Positions 1 through 10,300 of a stretch of DNA of 64,000 nucleotides are shown one piece after another; positions within the stretch are counted from its first letter, which is position 1; every line of letters starts with the position of its first letter. Below the pieces are notes generated by a model that was given only the letters and a program-made list of their open reading frames with translations, searched no databases and was not told the DNA's origin. The position numbers and the translations under genes were made by a program. Where the stretch lies: NCBI GenBank assembly GCA_022606425.2, contig JAHDVF020000459.1, positions 1-64,000 on the forward strand. Reading direction: 5' to 3'. The stretch comes from Lepidostoma basale. Its lineage: Eukaryota; Arthropoda; Insecta; Trichoptera; Lepidostomatidae.

Positions 1-390
1 AGCCGAGACTTGGACATTGACAAAAGGTCTAGTCTACAGATTCAAGGTTGCCCAGCGCGCCATGGAAAGAGCCATGCTTGGAATAACCTTGAGGGACAGA
101 TTTAGAAACGAATTTATTCGACAACAAAGCAAGGTGACTGAGGTGGCTCTGCGGATAGTGTGGCGGTGGGTTGGCCATATCTGTCGGAGAACCGACAACC
201 GATGGGGAAGACGGGTTCTGAAGTGGAGACCGCGTACAGAATTCCGTAGAGTTTGACGTCCCCCTGCCCGCTGGACCGACGATCTGAAGAGGATTGCTGG
301 ACATGGATGGATGGGAGCGGCAATGGATAGGGGGCGGTGGCGGGCTTTGGGAGAGGCCTACATTCAGCAGTGGATGACAGACGGCTGATG
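1..390 (+). mobile_element. 3' end of a non-LTR retrotransposon reverse transcriptase
   Basis: Reading the plus strand gives the typical end of an insect endonuclease-reverse transcriptase: VAQRAMERAMLGITLRD, then a WRWVGHI block, a W-R-P block and a final GRWRALGEAYIQQW-like segment ending near 387. One stop at 254-256 and frame changes show it is dead. The copy ends in a short GATGAT-rich tail. The 5' part lies outside the window. The same family recurs at 14537-15240 (minus) and 55390-55708 (plus). Confidence 0.75.
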
Positions 391-399
391 ATGATGATG

Positions 400-437
400 A
401 ATCTTCTTCTGCCAGTTCCATGCCTCGCTTCCATACA
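400..437 (-). mobile_element. LINE-T sliver
   Basis: About 38 bases match, in reverse orientation, the conserved LINE-T stretch coding for YGSEAWNWQK (the 'GCCAGTTCCATGC' segment seen in full copies such as 2730-2742 and 23966-23990). It abuts the tail of the preceding element. From here to about 825 I see no gene or recognisable repeat. Confidence 0.45.
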
Positions 438-825
438 TTTGACAAATATTTTTTTTTATAACCATCTTGGATAACAACAGCACGTCATTGCTTTGTCAAT
501 AATTAATAAGCAGTTGTATAAGTATGGCAATTTTTATCACTTGTGCATTTTCTTTTAACATTATACCCGTGAGATGGACTTGCGAGACACGGAGCCTCGC
601 CAGTGAACAATGGGTAAATAATGCACGACATGGATGGGACTTTTACGTCACTGCACGTTACGGTAATATCTTTGGACCGGAGGTAAAGTGCGCTAAGCCC
701 GAATAAAATGAGAACGGGAATAATTTACCACCCAGGAACAAGAGATACAAGTATATAAATAAATGATAAGATTGTTGATAAACTTAAGGTGTCAACACTG
801 TGGATTTCTATAATGACGAATTTTT

Positions 826-1071
826 TTAAATTATTTGTTAATGATGTAAATGGAACCAGAAATAGAGGAAGACCGAGGAAAACGTGGCACGATCAAATAA
901 ATCAAATATTGAATGTCGACCATGTGAGGAGTCAGAGAAATCGACGCGCGTGCATGACACGATGTATGAATGTTGAGGAAGCGAGAGAAATATGTCAGGA
1001 AAGAAAAGTGTGGCAGTCCATTCTTTCTGCCTACCCCTTCGGGGAGTCGGCGTGATGGTTAGTTAGTTAGT
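826..1071 (+). mobile_element. LINE-T 3' end with TTAG tail
   Basis: Open frame coding for the C-terminal tail of a reverse transcriptase: VNDVNGTRNRGRPRKTW, DQINQILNV, RRACMTRCMNVEEAREIC and WQSILSAYPFGESA. It ends in the family's terminal motif GGCGTGATGG followed by three TTAG units. The copy is 5'-truncated. The catalytic domains of the family are absent, so this is a dead insertion. Short tandem-repeat tails of this type are known for several non-LTR clades and mark the 3' end. Confidence 0.85.
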
Positions 1072-1084
1072 ACGAATTTTTTAT

Positions 1085-1245
1085 GAATCAAAATACTGTT
1101 TACCGTTTTTAAGTTTATTTTTCTTATTATATTTATATGGTTCTTCCGATTATGAAGTTGTTAAGCCTTTGTAACATGTCAAAAAAAATAAACTCAAATG
1201 TGGAAAAAACAGTGTTTAAATTCATAAAAAAAATCATGATTATAT
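1085..1245 (+). repeat. Hairpin-c repeat, decayed copy
   Basis: Resembles 10210-10300 and 46610-46700: a TTCTTCCGAT-like box, a hairpin region, then AACATGTC followed by AAAATAAACTC, an A-rich run and 'AAATTCATAAAAAAAATC'. The hairpin and GAAAC core are degenerate here. Confidence 0.5.
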
Positions 1246-1333
1246 TTTAGTGGATGAAAACACTTGCCTTTTCCACTTCAGAGAGTTCCATCAAAGTGGA
1301 AAAACAGTGTATTATTTTAATAAGTGCATTTTG

Positions 1334-1710
1334 TATAAGGAATTGCCTTTCTTTTTCTTCTTTCGGTGCCGTGTCAGGTCACCCCAACGTTGCCGATTAC
1401 TACCGCAAAGGCATCTCTATCCTGCGCCACTTGAAATAGGTTCTGAACTCTTGTTATTCCTGTCCATTCTTTGATGTTCCGCAGCCAGGACAGCTGCCTT
1501 CTACCAACTCCCCGACGTCCCTTCACTTTACCCATTAATATCAGTCGAAGGAGGTGGTATTTTTCTCCCCTTAGCGCATGACCCAAATATGAGACCTTTC
1601 TAATTTTCACACTCGACGACAGCTCTTTATTGGCTCTAGCTCTCTGCAGTACGTCTGCATTACTGACCCTATCGGTCCATGGTATACGGAGCATTGTGCT
1701 GTATATCTAC
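1334..1710 (-). mobile_element. 3' end of a reverse-transcriptase element (LINE-G), minus strand
   Basis: The minus strand reads MLRIPWTDRVSNADVLQRARANKELSSSVKIRKVSYLGHALRG-type sequence, then GKVKGRRGVGRRQLSWLRNIKEWTG and a final QDRDAFAVVIGNVG segment. This is the conserved C-terminal end of a large group of insect non-LTR elements. A GAA-rich tail lies on the low-coordinate side near 1345. A second, longer copy is at 18117-18575 in the same orientation. Confidence 0.75.
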
Positions 1711-1764
1711 ACCTCGAACGCCTTTATGTACTTCAAATATAGCGATCCTGTCGAACTCCACATC

Positions 1765-2010
1765 AGCTAGAAAACAAATAGCATATTTATTTTAAAATAA
1801 CTTATTTTTAAATGTTCTTTTAATTTAATATTTTATTCCTTTTTTCACAAACATGTTTCGTACCTCAGACGCCTTTTCTTAGAGACATTTTTATCTTTTA
1901 CTTCTTCTACTTTTCTACTCTTATCTTAATAGATCTGACGATCTGTGGCTCAGAAATCATGTCTTCTGGAATGATGTGGTCCAGTTGTCCCCCCATCTCT
2001 TAGGCGATCT
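1765..2010. repeat. ~245-bp interspersed repeat, copy 1
   Basis: Matches 4935-5165 over its length in the same orientation: shared landmarks are 'AGAAAACAAATA', the 'GTGTTTCGTAC' or 'ATGTTTCGTAC' core, 'CTTCTTCTACTT', 'TCATGTCT' and 'GGTCCAGTTGTCCCCCC'. It contains a decayed hairpin-a core (1845-1893, minus). From 2011 to 2272 I see nothing further. Confidence 0.6.
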
Positions 2011-2272
2011 TCTAGGTGGACGGTGTCAGGGGGAGGAGGATTTCGTAAGCGGCTGTATATGCGAGTCTGTCACTATCCATTATGACTATCCATTATGGTT
2101 CTGGCTACTTATAATGAATAATTAATTTAGTCAACTCCAAAATTGAACAGCTTACAGAGGTTCAACTCTAATGGTTATTCCTCTTACGTCTGTTGAGTCA
2201 AGCATTCTTTTCCACCAGGACTACTCATTAATTAGTTTTATCAGCATCAAATAGTAAATCAACTATAATATT

Positions 2273-2742
2273 AAACTAACTAACTAACTAACCATCAGGC
2301 CGTCTCCCTGAAGGGGTAGGCAGAAAGAATGGACTGCCACACTTTTCTTTCCTGACATATTTCTCTCGCTTCCTCAACATTCATACATCGTGTCATGCAC
2401 GCGCGTCGATTTCTCTGACTCCTCACATGGCCGACATTCAATATTTGATTTATTTGATCGTGTCACGTTTTCCTCGGTCTTACTCTATTTTTGGTTCCAT
2501 TTACATCATTAACATATATTTTTTTTACCATTCTTTATTCATTCATTCTTTCCATGTGTCCAAACCATCTTAATGATCCTTTCATTATTTTGTTCATGAT
2601 ACCATCATTCGCACCGCATTCACTTCTTATATTTTCATTCGACACTCTATCATACACAGAGTATCCACATATTCGTATAAGAGATCTCATTTCTACTGCA
2701 TTTATTCTACTTTCATCCTTCTTTTGCCAGTTCCATGCTTAA
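2273..2742 (-). mobile_element. LINE-T copy, minus strand
   Basis: Begins (its 3' end) with a TAAC repeat, the reverse complement of the TTAG tail, then the reverse complement of the family end. The minus strand encodes, with a few stops and frame changes, the SRISNADIR-ECGANDGI-NKI-KGSLRWFGHMERM region followed by GTKNR and the tail peptide. The copy is 5'-truncated at the 'NWQKKDES' segment. Confidence 0.8.
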
Positions 2743-2811
2743 TTCTATCATATTAAGAAGTAACGAAATCTTACTTTAATATACAGGAACATATACCTGT
2801 ATATCTCATGA

Positions 2812-3030
2812 ATGAAAATATAAGAAGCGAATGCGGTGCGAATGAAAGAGTTATGAAAACAATTATAAAAGGATCATTAAGATGGTTGGGACATAAGAAA
2901 AGAATGAATAAATAAAGAATGGTAAACAAATTATAAGTTAACGATGTAAATGGAACCAGAAATAGAGGAAGACCGAGGAAAACGTGGCACGATCAAATAA
3001 ATCAAATATTGAATGTCGGCCATGTGAGAA
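2812..3030 (+). mobile_element. LINE-T fragment
   Basis: Starts at the NIRSECGANE segment and runs through GSLRWLGH, NDVNGTRNRGRPRKTWHDQINQILNVGHV, then breaks off without the tail. It carries stops and is dead. Confidence 0.75.
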
Positions 3031-3204
3031 GTGTGTTTATTCTTTAACATACAATCAAAAATGAATTCGCAAAATAGGCGTGATATACATTTCGTTTTCT
3101 TTAATTTGCAGATTTACTAATATCCATTTCAGATTTTATAGAGAAGTCTTAACTCTGTATGTAAACAAATGACTATTGGAATAAATATGACGTTACTTAG
3201 TATT

Positions 3205-3562
3205 ACAATATATGGATACTCTGTGTATGATAGTGTCAAATGAATATTAGAAGTGAATGCGGTGCGAATGATGGAGTTATGAACAAAATAATGAAAGGAT
3301 CGTTAAGATGGTTTGGACATAAGGAAAGAATGAATGAAGAAAGAATGGTAAACAATTATATGTTAACGATGTAAATGGAACCAGAAATAGAGAAGACCGA
3401 GGAAAACGTGGCACGATCAAATAAATCAAATATTGAATGTCGGCCATGTGAGGAGTCAGAGAAATCGACGCGCGTACATGTTAAGGAAGCGAGAGTGTGG
3501 CAGTCCATTCTTTCTGCCTACCCCATCGGGGAGACGGCGTGATGGTTATTTAGTTAGTTAGT
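3205..3562 (+). mobile_element. LINE-T copy with TTAG tail
   Basis: Starts near the YSVYD segment and runs to the terminal GGCGTGATGG and a TTAG tail at 3549-3562. Internal frameshifts and a deletion of the MTRCMNVEE segment are visible. From 3563 to 3990 I see no gene or recognised repeat. Confidence 0.8.
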
Positions 3563-3990
3563 TATATATCTCATTAGTGGAGGCGGAGTTCTCGCATTTT
3601 ACCTCTGACAAACAAACATTAAATCGTCAAATTTGCATCGTACAAATCTGGTTGATGGCTCTCTATACCTTGACACCTTAATTCCGCCAGAACAATTACT
3701 AGGGACAGTCATAAAACAGGCGGCAAAAGTCGCATACGAATTAAAATGTTGTAAGTACATATTACCATAGTGTGGATTTGAATAAGGTCAACGATTTTAT
3801 ACCTCACATGGAAGCGTCAATGCCACGACCAAGTGACCGAGATAAATCATTGGCATATGAGTGTATCGCATTTGGATGCCATTTGAAAGATCGATGCCAA
3901 TTTTTAAATTAATAATTAAATGGCATGTTATAATTACCAAGGCCTTGGAATCCATAAAATATAGTTGATGCGATTAAGAATATGGAAATA

Positions 3991-4010
3991 TCATTACTTT
4001 AAACTATTAT
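3991..4010. repeat. Target-site duplication, left copy
   Basis: TCATTACTTTAAACTATTAT here is identical to 4755-4774 and brackets the element at 4011-4754. A 20-bp perfect duplication is what target-primed reverse transcription produces. Confidence 0.9.
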
Positions 4011-4754
4011 ATTATTATTTATTTGGTTTGGTTCATGTGGTGATCCTGTAAACTTGTAGATATTTCGTGTATAAGTGAATTGTTTTGGTAAATTTAATTG
4101 TTGCCGCACTTTATAATAGTTAATTGTGACACGAAATACGTTTGTAGCGTATTGCTGTTAAAATTATATTCGTTTTTTCGTTTTTATAAAGAATTTAGAC
4201 AGGTGTAAAAATAAATTTTTCATTTGTTACAATGACAATTTGAATAATTTCTTCAATATTATTTTAAAGTTCTTGCTGGTTAAGTGCCTAATTACAGCTA
4301 GTTTAAAAAACGGTGGATACGTGTAACATAAATTAATTAAACCCAAAAGTCTGGATCGTCCATGTCAACATGTGCAACATCGAAAAAAACATTACGTGTT
4401 ATTACATTATATGCTAAATAAAAAAAAAACGGTGGATTCGTGGAACATAAATTTAATAGTCAATATGTGCACCATCTAAAAAGAACATTTTGTGTTAAAT
4501 ATTTTTTATTTTGTTATTTTATTTTATATCATTGTATTTTAAATTATTTATTTTAGATTTATTTTGTGGGTGTTGGACGATCGAAGCGTGCGCGGGAGAT
4601 GCCTATTGGTGGCGATGAGGTTCGCAACCCATCACACCGCGTCTCCCGCGGGGCAAAAAGAGAAGGATGGAGTGCCGCATCAGTAAAAGTGTGAAAGTCC
4701 ATTCTTTCTGCCTACCCTTTCGGGGAGACGGCGTGATGGTTAGTTAGTTAGTTT
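4011..4754 (+). mobile_element. Non-autonomous element carrying the LINE-T tail, full-length copy
   Basis: A 744-bp non-coding element. Its body (from 'ATTTGGTTTGGTTCATGTGG' at 4021) is shared with 41767-42322 and, from the middle on, with 22030-22438. The last part, from 'GTCCATTCTTTCTGCCTACC' through GGCGTGATGG to the TTAG repeats, is the LINE-T 3' end. There is no open reading frame of note. It is flanked by a perfect 20-bp target-site duplication (3991-4010 and 4755-4774), so both ends are known. The shared 3' end plus long duplications imply that it is copied by the LINE-T reverse transcriptase, as SINEs are by partner LINEs; that partnership is inference. Confidence 0.85.
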
Positions 4755-4774
4755 TCATTACTTTAAACTATTAT
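4755..4774. repeat. Target-site duplication, right copy
   Basis: Identical to 3991-4010. It directly follows the TTAG tail of the inserted element. Confidence 0.9.
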
Positions 4775-4934
4775 TTTAAGATCTCTAAAAACAGTACGGC
4801 ATTTCATCACGAGCCCCATCTGTAAGTTGTAATTTGCGCTATGTAACTGTAATAAACTAATTATATTACACCTTACTCTAGATTTCTCATTAGTATGAAT
4901 TACTTTTGCAATATAGGATAGGATCGCCGATCGC

Positions 4935-5165
4935 GATAGAAAACAAATATCATTTTTATTTTAAAGTAACTAATTTTTATAATTTTTTTTTAATTTAATA
5001 TTTTGTTCTTCTTTTAACAAACGTGTTTCGTACAGACATTTTTTTAATTTACTTCTTCTACTTTACTACTCTTATTTAAATAGATCAGACTATCCGTGGC
5101 TTAGAAATCATGTCTCCAGAGATGAAGAGGTCCAGTTGTCCCCCCATCTCTTTGGCGATCTGGCA
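4935..5165. repeat. ~245-bp interspersed repeat, copy 2
   Basis: Same repeat and orientation as 1765-2010. In both places it ends in the 'CCCCCCATCTCT' segment followed by 'GGCGATC'. Here it is cut by the LINE-T copy that follows. Confidence 0.6.
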
Positions 5166-5516
5166 AATATAAGATGTTAATGCGGTGCGAATGATGGTGT
5201 TATGAACAAAATAATGAAAGGATCATTAAGATAGTTTTGACACATGGAAAGAATGAATGAAGAAATAATGGTAAAAAAAATTAAACGTTAACGATGTAAA
5301 TGGAACAAGCAATATAGGTAGACCTAGGAAAACGTGGCACGCCCAAATAAATCAAATATTGAATGTCGGCCACATGAGGAGTCTGAGAAATCGACGCGCG
5401 TGCATGAAATGATGGATGAATATTGAGGAAGCGAGAGATATATGTCAGGAAAGAAAAGTGCAGCAGTCCATTCTGTCTGCCTACCCCTTCGGGGAGACGG
5501 CGTGATGGTTAGTTAG
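5166..5516 (+). mobile_element. LINE-T copy with TTAG tail
   Basis: Runs from the 'AATGCGGTGCGAATGATGG' segment through WHAQINQILNVGHMRSLRNRRAC to GGCGTGATGG and TTAG repeats. Stops are present. It is joined directly to a hairpin-a repeat at 5517. Confidence 0.8.
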
Positions 5517-5760
5517 TTTTAAACATGTTTCGGGCACAGAAGCCCGTCAAAACTGATCACGTTCATGAAAAAATTGTTAAAATTTCGATTTTGTATACAC
5601 AATAACAAAACTACGCTGATGAAGGGTTTCTGTGTCCGAAACATGTTAGTGTTTGTTTAATTTAAATTTTCAATAAGCTGTTTGTTCCAAAGGAATAAAT
5701 ATTGTTAAATGAATCTGCAACACAACGTTATGGTGAATATTAGAGAAAATATTAATTGTA
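5517..5760. repeat. Hairpin-a inverted pair
   Basis: Two hairpin-a cores in opposite orientation: a minus-strand one at 5518-5552 (perfect CGGGC/GCCCG stem, core box decayed to TTTTGA) and a plus-strand one at 5606-5655. The right flank, 'CAACACAACGTTATGG' near 5711-5730, recurs beside the copy at 12290. From 5760 to 6224 I see nothing recognisable. Confidence 0.6.
5606..5655 (+). ncRNA. Hammerhead-ribozyme-like motif, hairpin-a family
   Basis: CTGATGA at 5616-5622 is followed by one extra A, a GGGT/GTCC stem (5624-5627 with 5634-5637), GAA at 5638-5640, the palindrome ACATGT at 5641-5646 and T as the cleavage-site base. The flanks 5606-5614 and 5649-5655 can form stem I with single-base bulges. 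The hammerhead core CUGANGA...GAA is established knowledge; activity of this copy is unproven. Confidence 0.5.
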
Positions 5761-6224
5761 TTTCTGAAAAAAATAGGAATGATGAATTTTAATTTTATGT
5801 TAAAATAAGTGGAGAAACTTGTAACCTTTAGAGATAATTTGCACAGGAAATTAGCAATTAGAAGTAAGCAAAATATGGCCTTAGGATATTAAGTTGTATA
5901 GCCACCGTAAAAATTATATTTGTTAATAGTTTTATGGTCTGTCTAATAGAAAATGTTAGAATGCTTGTTTTTAACATTATGCAAATCTGAATACGTATTA
6001 TAAAAGTATTGACGTTTTAAATGTTTACATACCTAAGTACTAGTATAAAAGAATATAATAAATAAAGGTATGATTAAACAAAATTCCGCCAACAGATAAA
6101 AATAGTATAATTGGGAAACAATTTATTAATGGCGTTACAAAAACCCGAAACCATAGCTCTGTGGAAGCAATTTTTCATGTCGATTGATTAATCGAAAATA
6201 TGATTTAGAATTTTTATATGATAG

Positions 6225-6405
6225 GTTGTATCCATATGGGTGCGGCGCTAAAAGAAACCACGAGGCAAACCAAGAAAAAGGTGGGAAAAAGAAACTAGAG
6301 AGATCTGGGGAATGGAGAGGGATGGCCAAGGACAGGAGCCAATAGAGGACTGTTGTGGAGGAGGCCGAATCCCACACCGGAGAAGAAGGGCTAAGAAGAA
6401 GAAGA
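6225..6405 (+). mobile_element. Reverse-transcriptase element 3' end with GAAGAAG tail
   Basis: The plus strand reads PRGKPRKRWEKETREIW and then a QDR/E-type tail that ends in repeated GAAGAAG at 6381-6405. This is the extreme 3' end of a non-LTR element, 5'-truncated. Confidence 0.6.
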
Positions 6406-6514
6406 TGATATAAAAGCTATTCCTTAAAAATGCAATTAACAAAAGCTATTCGGTTCAGATTGTTACTTAATATTCAGCAGTAGCGTTAAAAGCGTACTGC
6501 TGTACCTAGGGATG

Positions 6515-6905
6515 TGAGACTTGAAAATCAATAGGTGCCTTTGCTCAATATTCAAAATCTACTGGCCCCAAACAGTGTCAAATGCCGTTCTCTGGACCAT
6601 GGCAGGCGAAAAGTCAATTAGAGAACAAGTCGCTAGACGCAAATGGCAGTGGATCGGTCACACTCTGAGACGGAACCCAGCCTGCATCGCTCAGGGCGCA
6701 CTAGACTGGTTCCCTAAGGGGGCAAAAAGAGAAAGCGAGGCAGACTTAGAACCACCTGGAGAAGAGCCCTGAAGGACGAGGTTTAGGCAGCAGGACTCAC
6801 TTGGGATGATGTTAGGCATCAGACATGCGATAGAGTCGGGTGGAGAAGGTTCCTTTAGGCCCTAAGCACCACGGAGGTGTGACAGGACAAAAAGAAGAAG
6901 AAGAT
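6515..6905 (+). mobile_element. Reverse-transcriptase element 3' end (IFWPxTVSN type) with GAA tail
   Basis: The plus strand encodes CSIFKIYWPQTVSNAVLW, then REQVARRKWQWIGHTLRRNPACIAQGAL and WFPKGAKR, followed in another frame by a TWRRALKDEV-like end and a AAGAAGAAGAAG tail at 6890-6905. The order matches the C-terminal end of widespread RTE-like elements. It is truncated and frame-shifted. Confidence 0.75.
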
Positions 6906-7019
6906 TCAGTTCAGATTACTAATATTATAATACCTCATATTTAATAATTAACACGGATGAAAATGTCTGTCTAAGGCTTTATTAAATGTGTTGCCTATTG
7001 GCTATTTCAACTTCACCAG

Positions 7020-7285
7020 CTGTTTCCATGGAAAGGTAAGCAGAGACAATGGACCGCCAGACTATTATATCCTGACACACTTCTCTAGTTTCTTCCACAT
7101 TCATACAGCGAGTCATACACGCAGTCGATTCTTCCGACTTCTAGCATGGCCGATCTAGATTTGATTCCTTTGGTCATGGCATGTTTTCCTCGGTCTTCCT
7201 CGAATCCTCAATCCATTCACATCATTAAGTATACTTTTTAAACCATTTTATATTCATCCATGAGTTCCATATGTCCAAACTAAAA
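7020..7285 (-). mobile_element. LINE-T relative, minus strand
   Basis: The minus strand carries the GLRIRGRPRKTCHDQRNQI region, CMTRCMNVEETREVCQD and WRSIVSAYLS. It is a diverged subfamily relative of LINE-T that lacks a clear tandem-repeat tail. From 7286 to 7884 I recognise nothing. Confidence 0.65.
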
Positions 7286-7884
7286 AAAATGTTTCTCTTT
7301 ACTTTTGGATGGCGAACCATGACGGAAATAGAATACCTGTCCTTAGACCGGACGCACTGAACGGGAACATTTGGGAAGGGTTTCCTTTCCTTCTCACTTT
7401 ACGTCGCTTCCTGCCCTACGCCCTCCCCGGCCAGCTGACTGCATAACGCTATTACTCGCCAGCTGTGCCCTATGCCCTTACATAATATCGCTCACCGACT
7501 GACCCAAATTTGCTGCTAGAAAATTGGTTTAGAGATTTAGGGTGTTTACACACCGGTATGCTTTATTTTAACGGCATGCCACTCGTATATTTTGAAAGCA
7601 AGAATTATCATTATGACATGTAAATACAATTTTTTATTTAACGATAGACATTTATACTACGATTTATCTATTAATTCAATCAAACAGATTTATTATCTCA
7701 ATAGATATTACATATAATATTACTTTTTTTAGATCATTTTTCTCGAAATGTTTAGAAAATATCATTAAAAATAAACACTTTTGGTGAATAGTATGTATGA
7801 GGTATGCATGAATAGGCTGTATAAGAGGACAAATAATATTTATTTCTTAACAATAATATTTATGCGCACATTCATACCATGACT

Positions 7885-8728
7885 CTTTCATACACATGAA
7901 AGAGCGGAAAGGGTTGGATGTAGGTGCCAAAACGAGCGGAGTGTCAGTAAGCTGTCTCTTGTATGCGGATGACGGGATGACGCTGTCCTACTTTCAGACA
8001 ACGAGCCCTGGTGAATAGAAAGTATGAGCTATGCATGCGAAATGATCTGATGATGAATGTTAATAAGTCCAAGGTAATGATTTTTGAAAAAGAATAAATC
8101 ATGACAGTCTGCAAAATTAGCGTGAATGGTGAAAATTTGGAGCAAGTAGATGTGTATTTAGGTAGTATGTTTACAAAAGATGGGCGAGTGGAGAGGGATA
8201 TTGAAAGGATTGGGGCAGGCAACAAAGTGAATGGTTCACTTAAAGTTGTCATCGCAAACAAAAACCTATCCAATAAAGCTAGAATGGCAGTGCACAATTG
8301 TGTTCTTCTACCGACCCTTATGAATGGAAGCGAAGCATGGAACTGGCAAAAGAAAGATGAAAGTATAATCAATGCAGTAGAAATGATATCTTTTAGACGT
8401 CGATACTCTGTGTATGATAGAGTGTCGAATGAAAATATAAGAAGTGAATGCGGTGCGAATGATGGTGCTATGAACAAAATAATGAAAGGATCGTTAAGAT
8501 GGTTTGGACATATGAAAAGAATGAATGAAGAAAGAATGGTAAACAAATTATATGTTAACGATGTAAATGGAACCAGAAATAGAGGAAGATCGAGGAAAAC
8601 GTGGCATGATCAAATAAATCAAATATTTAATGTCTGCCATGTGAGGAGTCAGAGAAATTGATGTAAGAATGTTGAGGCAGTCCATTCTTTCTGCGTACCC
8701 CTTATGGTTAATTAGTTAGTTAGTTAGT
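7885..8728 (+). mobile_element. Longest LINE-T copy, reaching the reverse-transcriptase core
   Basis: This copy extends furthest 5'. It reads GLDVGAKTSGVSVSCLLYADD at 7914-7972, including the YADD catalytic motif of reverse transcriptases, then loses the frame. From 8101 to 8661 a 186-codon frame stays open: EQVDVYLGSMFTKDGRVERDIERIGAGNKVNGSL, ARMAVHNCVLLPTL, then the usual tail. The terminal region is shortened ('GCGTACCCCTTATGG') but still ends in TTAG repeats at 8705-8728. It is useful as the best guide to the parent element. Dead. Confidence 0.85.
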
Positions 8729-10090
8729 TTTTAACACTTTTGTATTTTGTCTTTACATTACCGTGTTGTTTTAAAGATCCCATCGGTTTCACTCACGCTG
8801 AGTGTCTTCAGGGTTACAAAAACTTTCTAATTGATTGTCAACAAATATATTCAAATGGACATTTTGGCCGTTGTCAAAACTGTATTTTGAAAATATCTTT
8901 TGTAAAAAGTGGTCTTCGCTCCTTCTCCAAACATGCCTGTACAATTTCAGTGTAATTGTGTTTTCGATGGTTTGAAGAGAAATTGTGTTGATAACTATTT
9001 TAACCGCCCTACCTTTGGGTTATTTTCCGAGAAACGTGCAAAAAAGCAGGTTTCTTATTAATGAAATTTAATTATATATTAATTTTATATTTTTAAACTA
9101 CGAAATGTCAAATACTCGGCCGCACACTTCGCCTGCCCCTTGTAAAACTATCAAATTTATGAAGACTTGCACTCGAGTGTTGTTGGCACACGCGCGTATC
9201 CCTAACAGTTTGTACATTTGAGGTACATTACTTTTTCTCAAGCGCGTACGTGATACGGGATAGCGCAGAATGGTACAGTCACAGTGAACGTATCACGTAC
9301 GTTCAAATACGTAGGGTGATTAAAAATCAGAGAAGATGCATCTCTTCTTTATTATATTTTCGACTGACGGTGAAGGCGATGCTCAATAGTAAGAGTTACG
9401 TTAACAAAATAATGATATAGATATTTCAATTCGTTCTTCATCAGACTATAATGGAAAGGTACCTTACAATATACAATTGAAGGCTGATCTGTGTTCATTC
9501 TCGCACAATATCATATCTGAATGGAATACTATACATTTAATCATTCATTGTTAGCGCATTTTTACGTTCAAACCACTTAATATTGTGGTATACGAAAGTA
9601 CAATGTTGCTAGGTTTAAAAAAATACTTGCTCTGTGTGGCGTGCGTGACGCAAACGTGTAAGTGGATTGACAGACTTTTATTGTTGCCAATAAGGCATAC
9701 CGTTGCCACTTAACAAGAGTGGTTTTGGGCTTCTTGTTGATTGTGCAATTATTCTTGTGCTTCTTGTTGATTGTGCAATTAGCGTTGTTGTTTGTAGACC
9801 AAAGCTCGATGGTTCGTGCCTCACTTCCGGTGGTCGTGATCCAGTATTAGATGCAGCCCACACACGAGAATAAGACTCCGGAAACGTGTGACATTGGAAA
9901 CGATTTTTATTCGTCGCGGATTGTAAATAAGTTTGTTGACGTCAAACAAATATATGCAAATTTACGCAATGAGAAGACTCCGTTTCTTTAACCTCGGGTC
10001 AAACGTGGGGCGACCAACCATTATTCTGAATATATACATTATAATTTAATTTTAGATAAACCACTGAGGAATTCCATAATGGCGAATGGA
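8729..10090. other. Intergenic stretch, no gene recognised
   Basis: Short open frames here (for example 8740-8955) have no recognisable protein features. A direct tandem duplication of about 31 bp ('TTCTTGTTGATTGTGCAATT') lies at 9729-9780. Nothing else stands out. Confidence 0.5.
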
Positions 10091-10094
10091 TGTA

Positions 10095-10300
10095 TTAAAA
10101 ACATTTTTTTTTTTTCATTTTTAAGTTTATTTTCCTCCACATGTGTCGAAGGCTTTACACCTTCATCATTGGAAGAACGACATAAATTAACAGTAAGTTA
10201 GGTTAGTTTATATCGTTCTCCCAATAATGAAGGCGAAAAGTCTTCGAAACATGTCGAGGAAAATACACGAAGAAAATAGGGTTTTAATTCATAAAAAAAA
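10095..10300. repeat. Hairpin-c inverted pair
   Basis: Two hairpin-c units in opposite orientation: minus unit 10115-10190 and plus unit 10205-10300. Each has a TTCTC-type arm, an AAGG hairpin and a GAAACATGTC or GACACATGTG core, flanked by 'TTTTTAAGTTTATTTTCCTC' or its complement. The pair forms a long palindrome. Related pair at 46500-46710. Confidence 0.65.
10215..10260 (+). ncRNA. Hammerhead-like motif, hairpin-c family
   Basis: TTCTC at 10216-10220 pairs with GAGGA at 10256-10260 as stem I (one G-U pair). CCAATAA then T leads into a 6-bp stem (10229-10234 with 10240-10245), GAA at 10246-10248, the palindrome ACATGT at 10249-10254 and C at 10255. The G residues of the CUGANGA box are mutated, so this copy is probably inactive even if the family is not. 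Confidence 0.45.
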
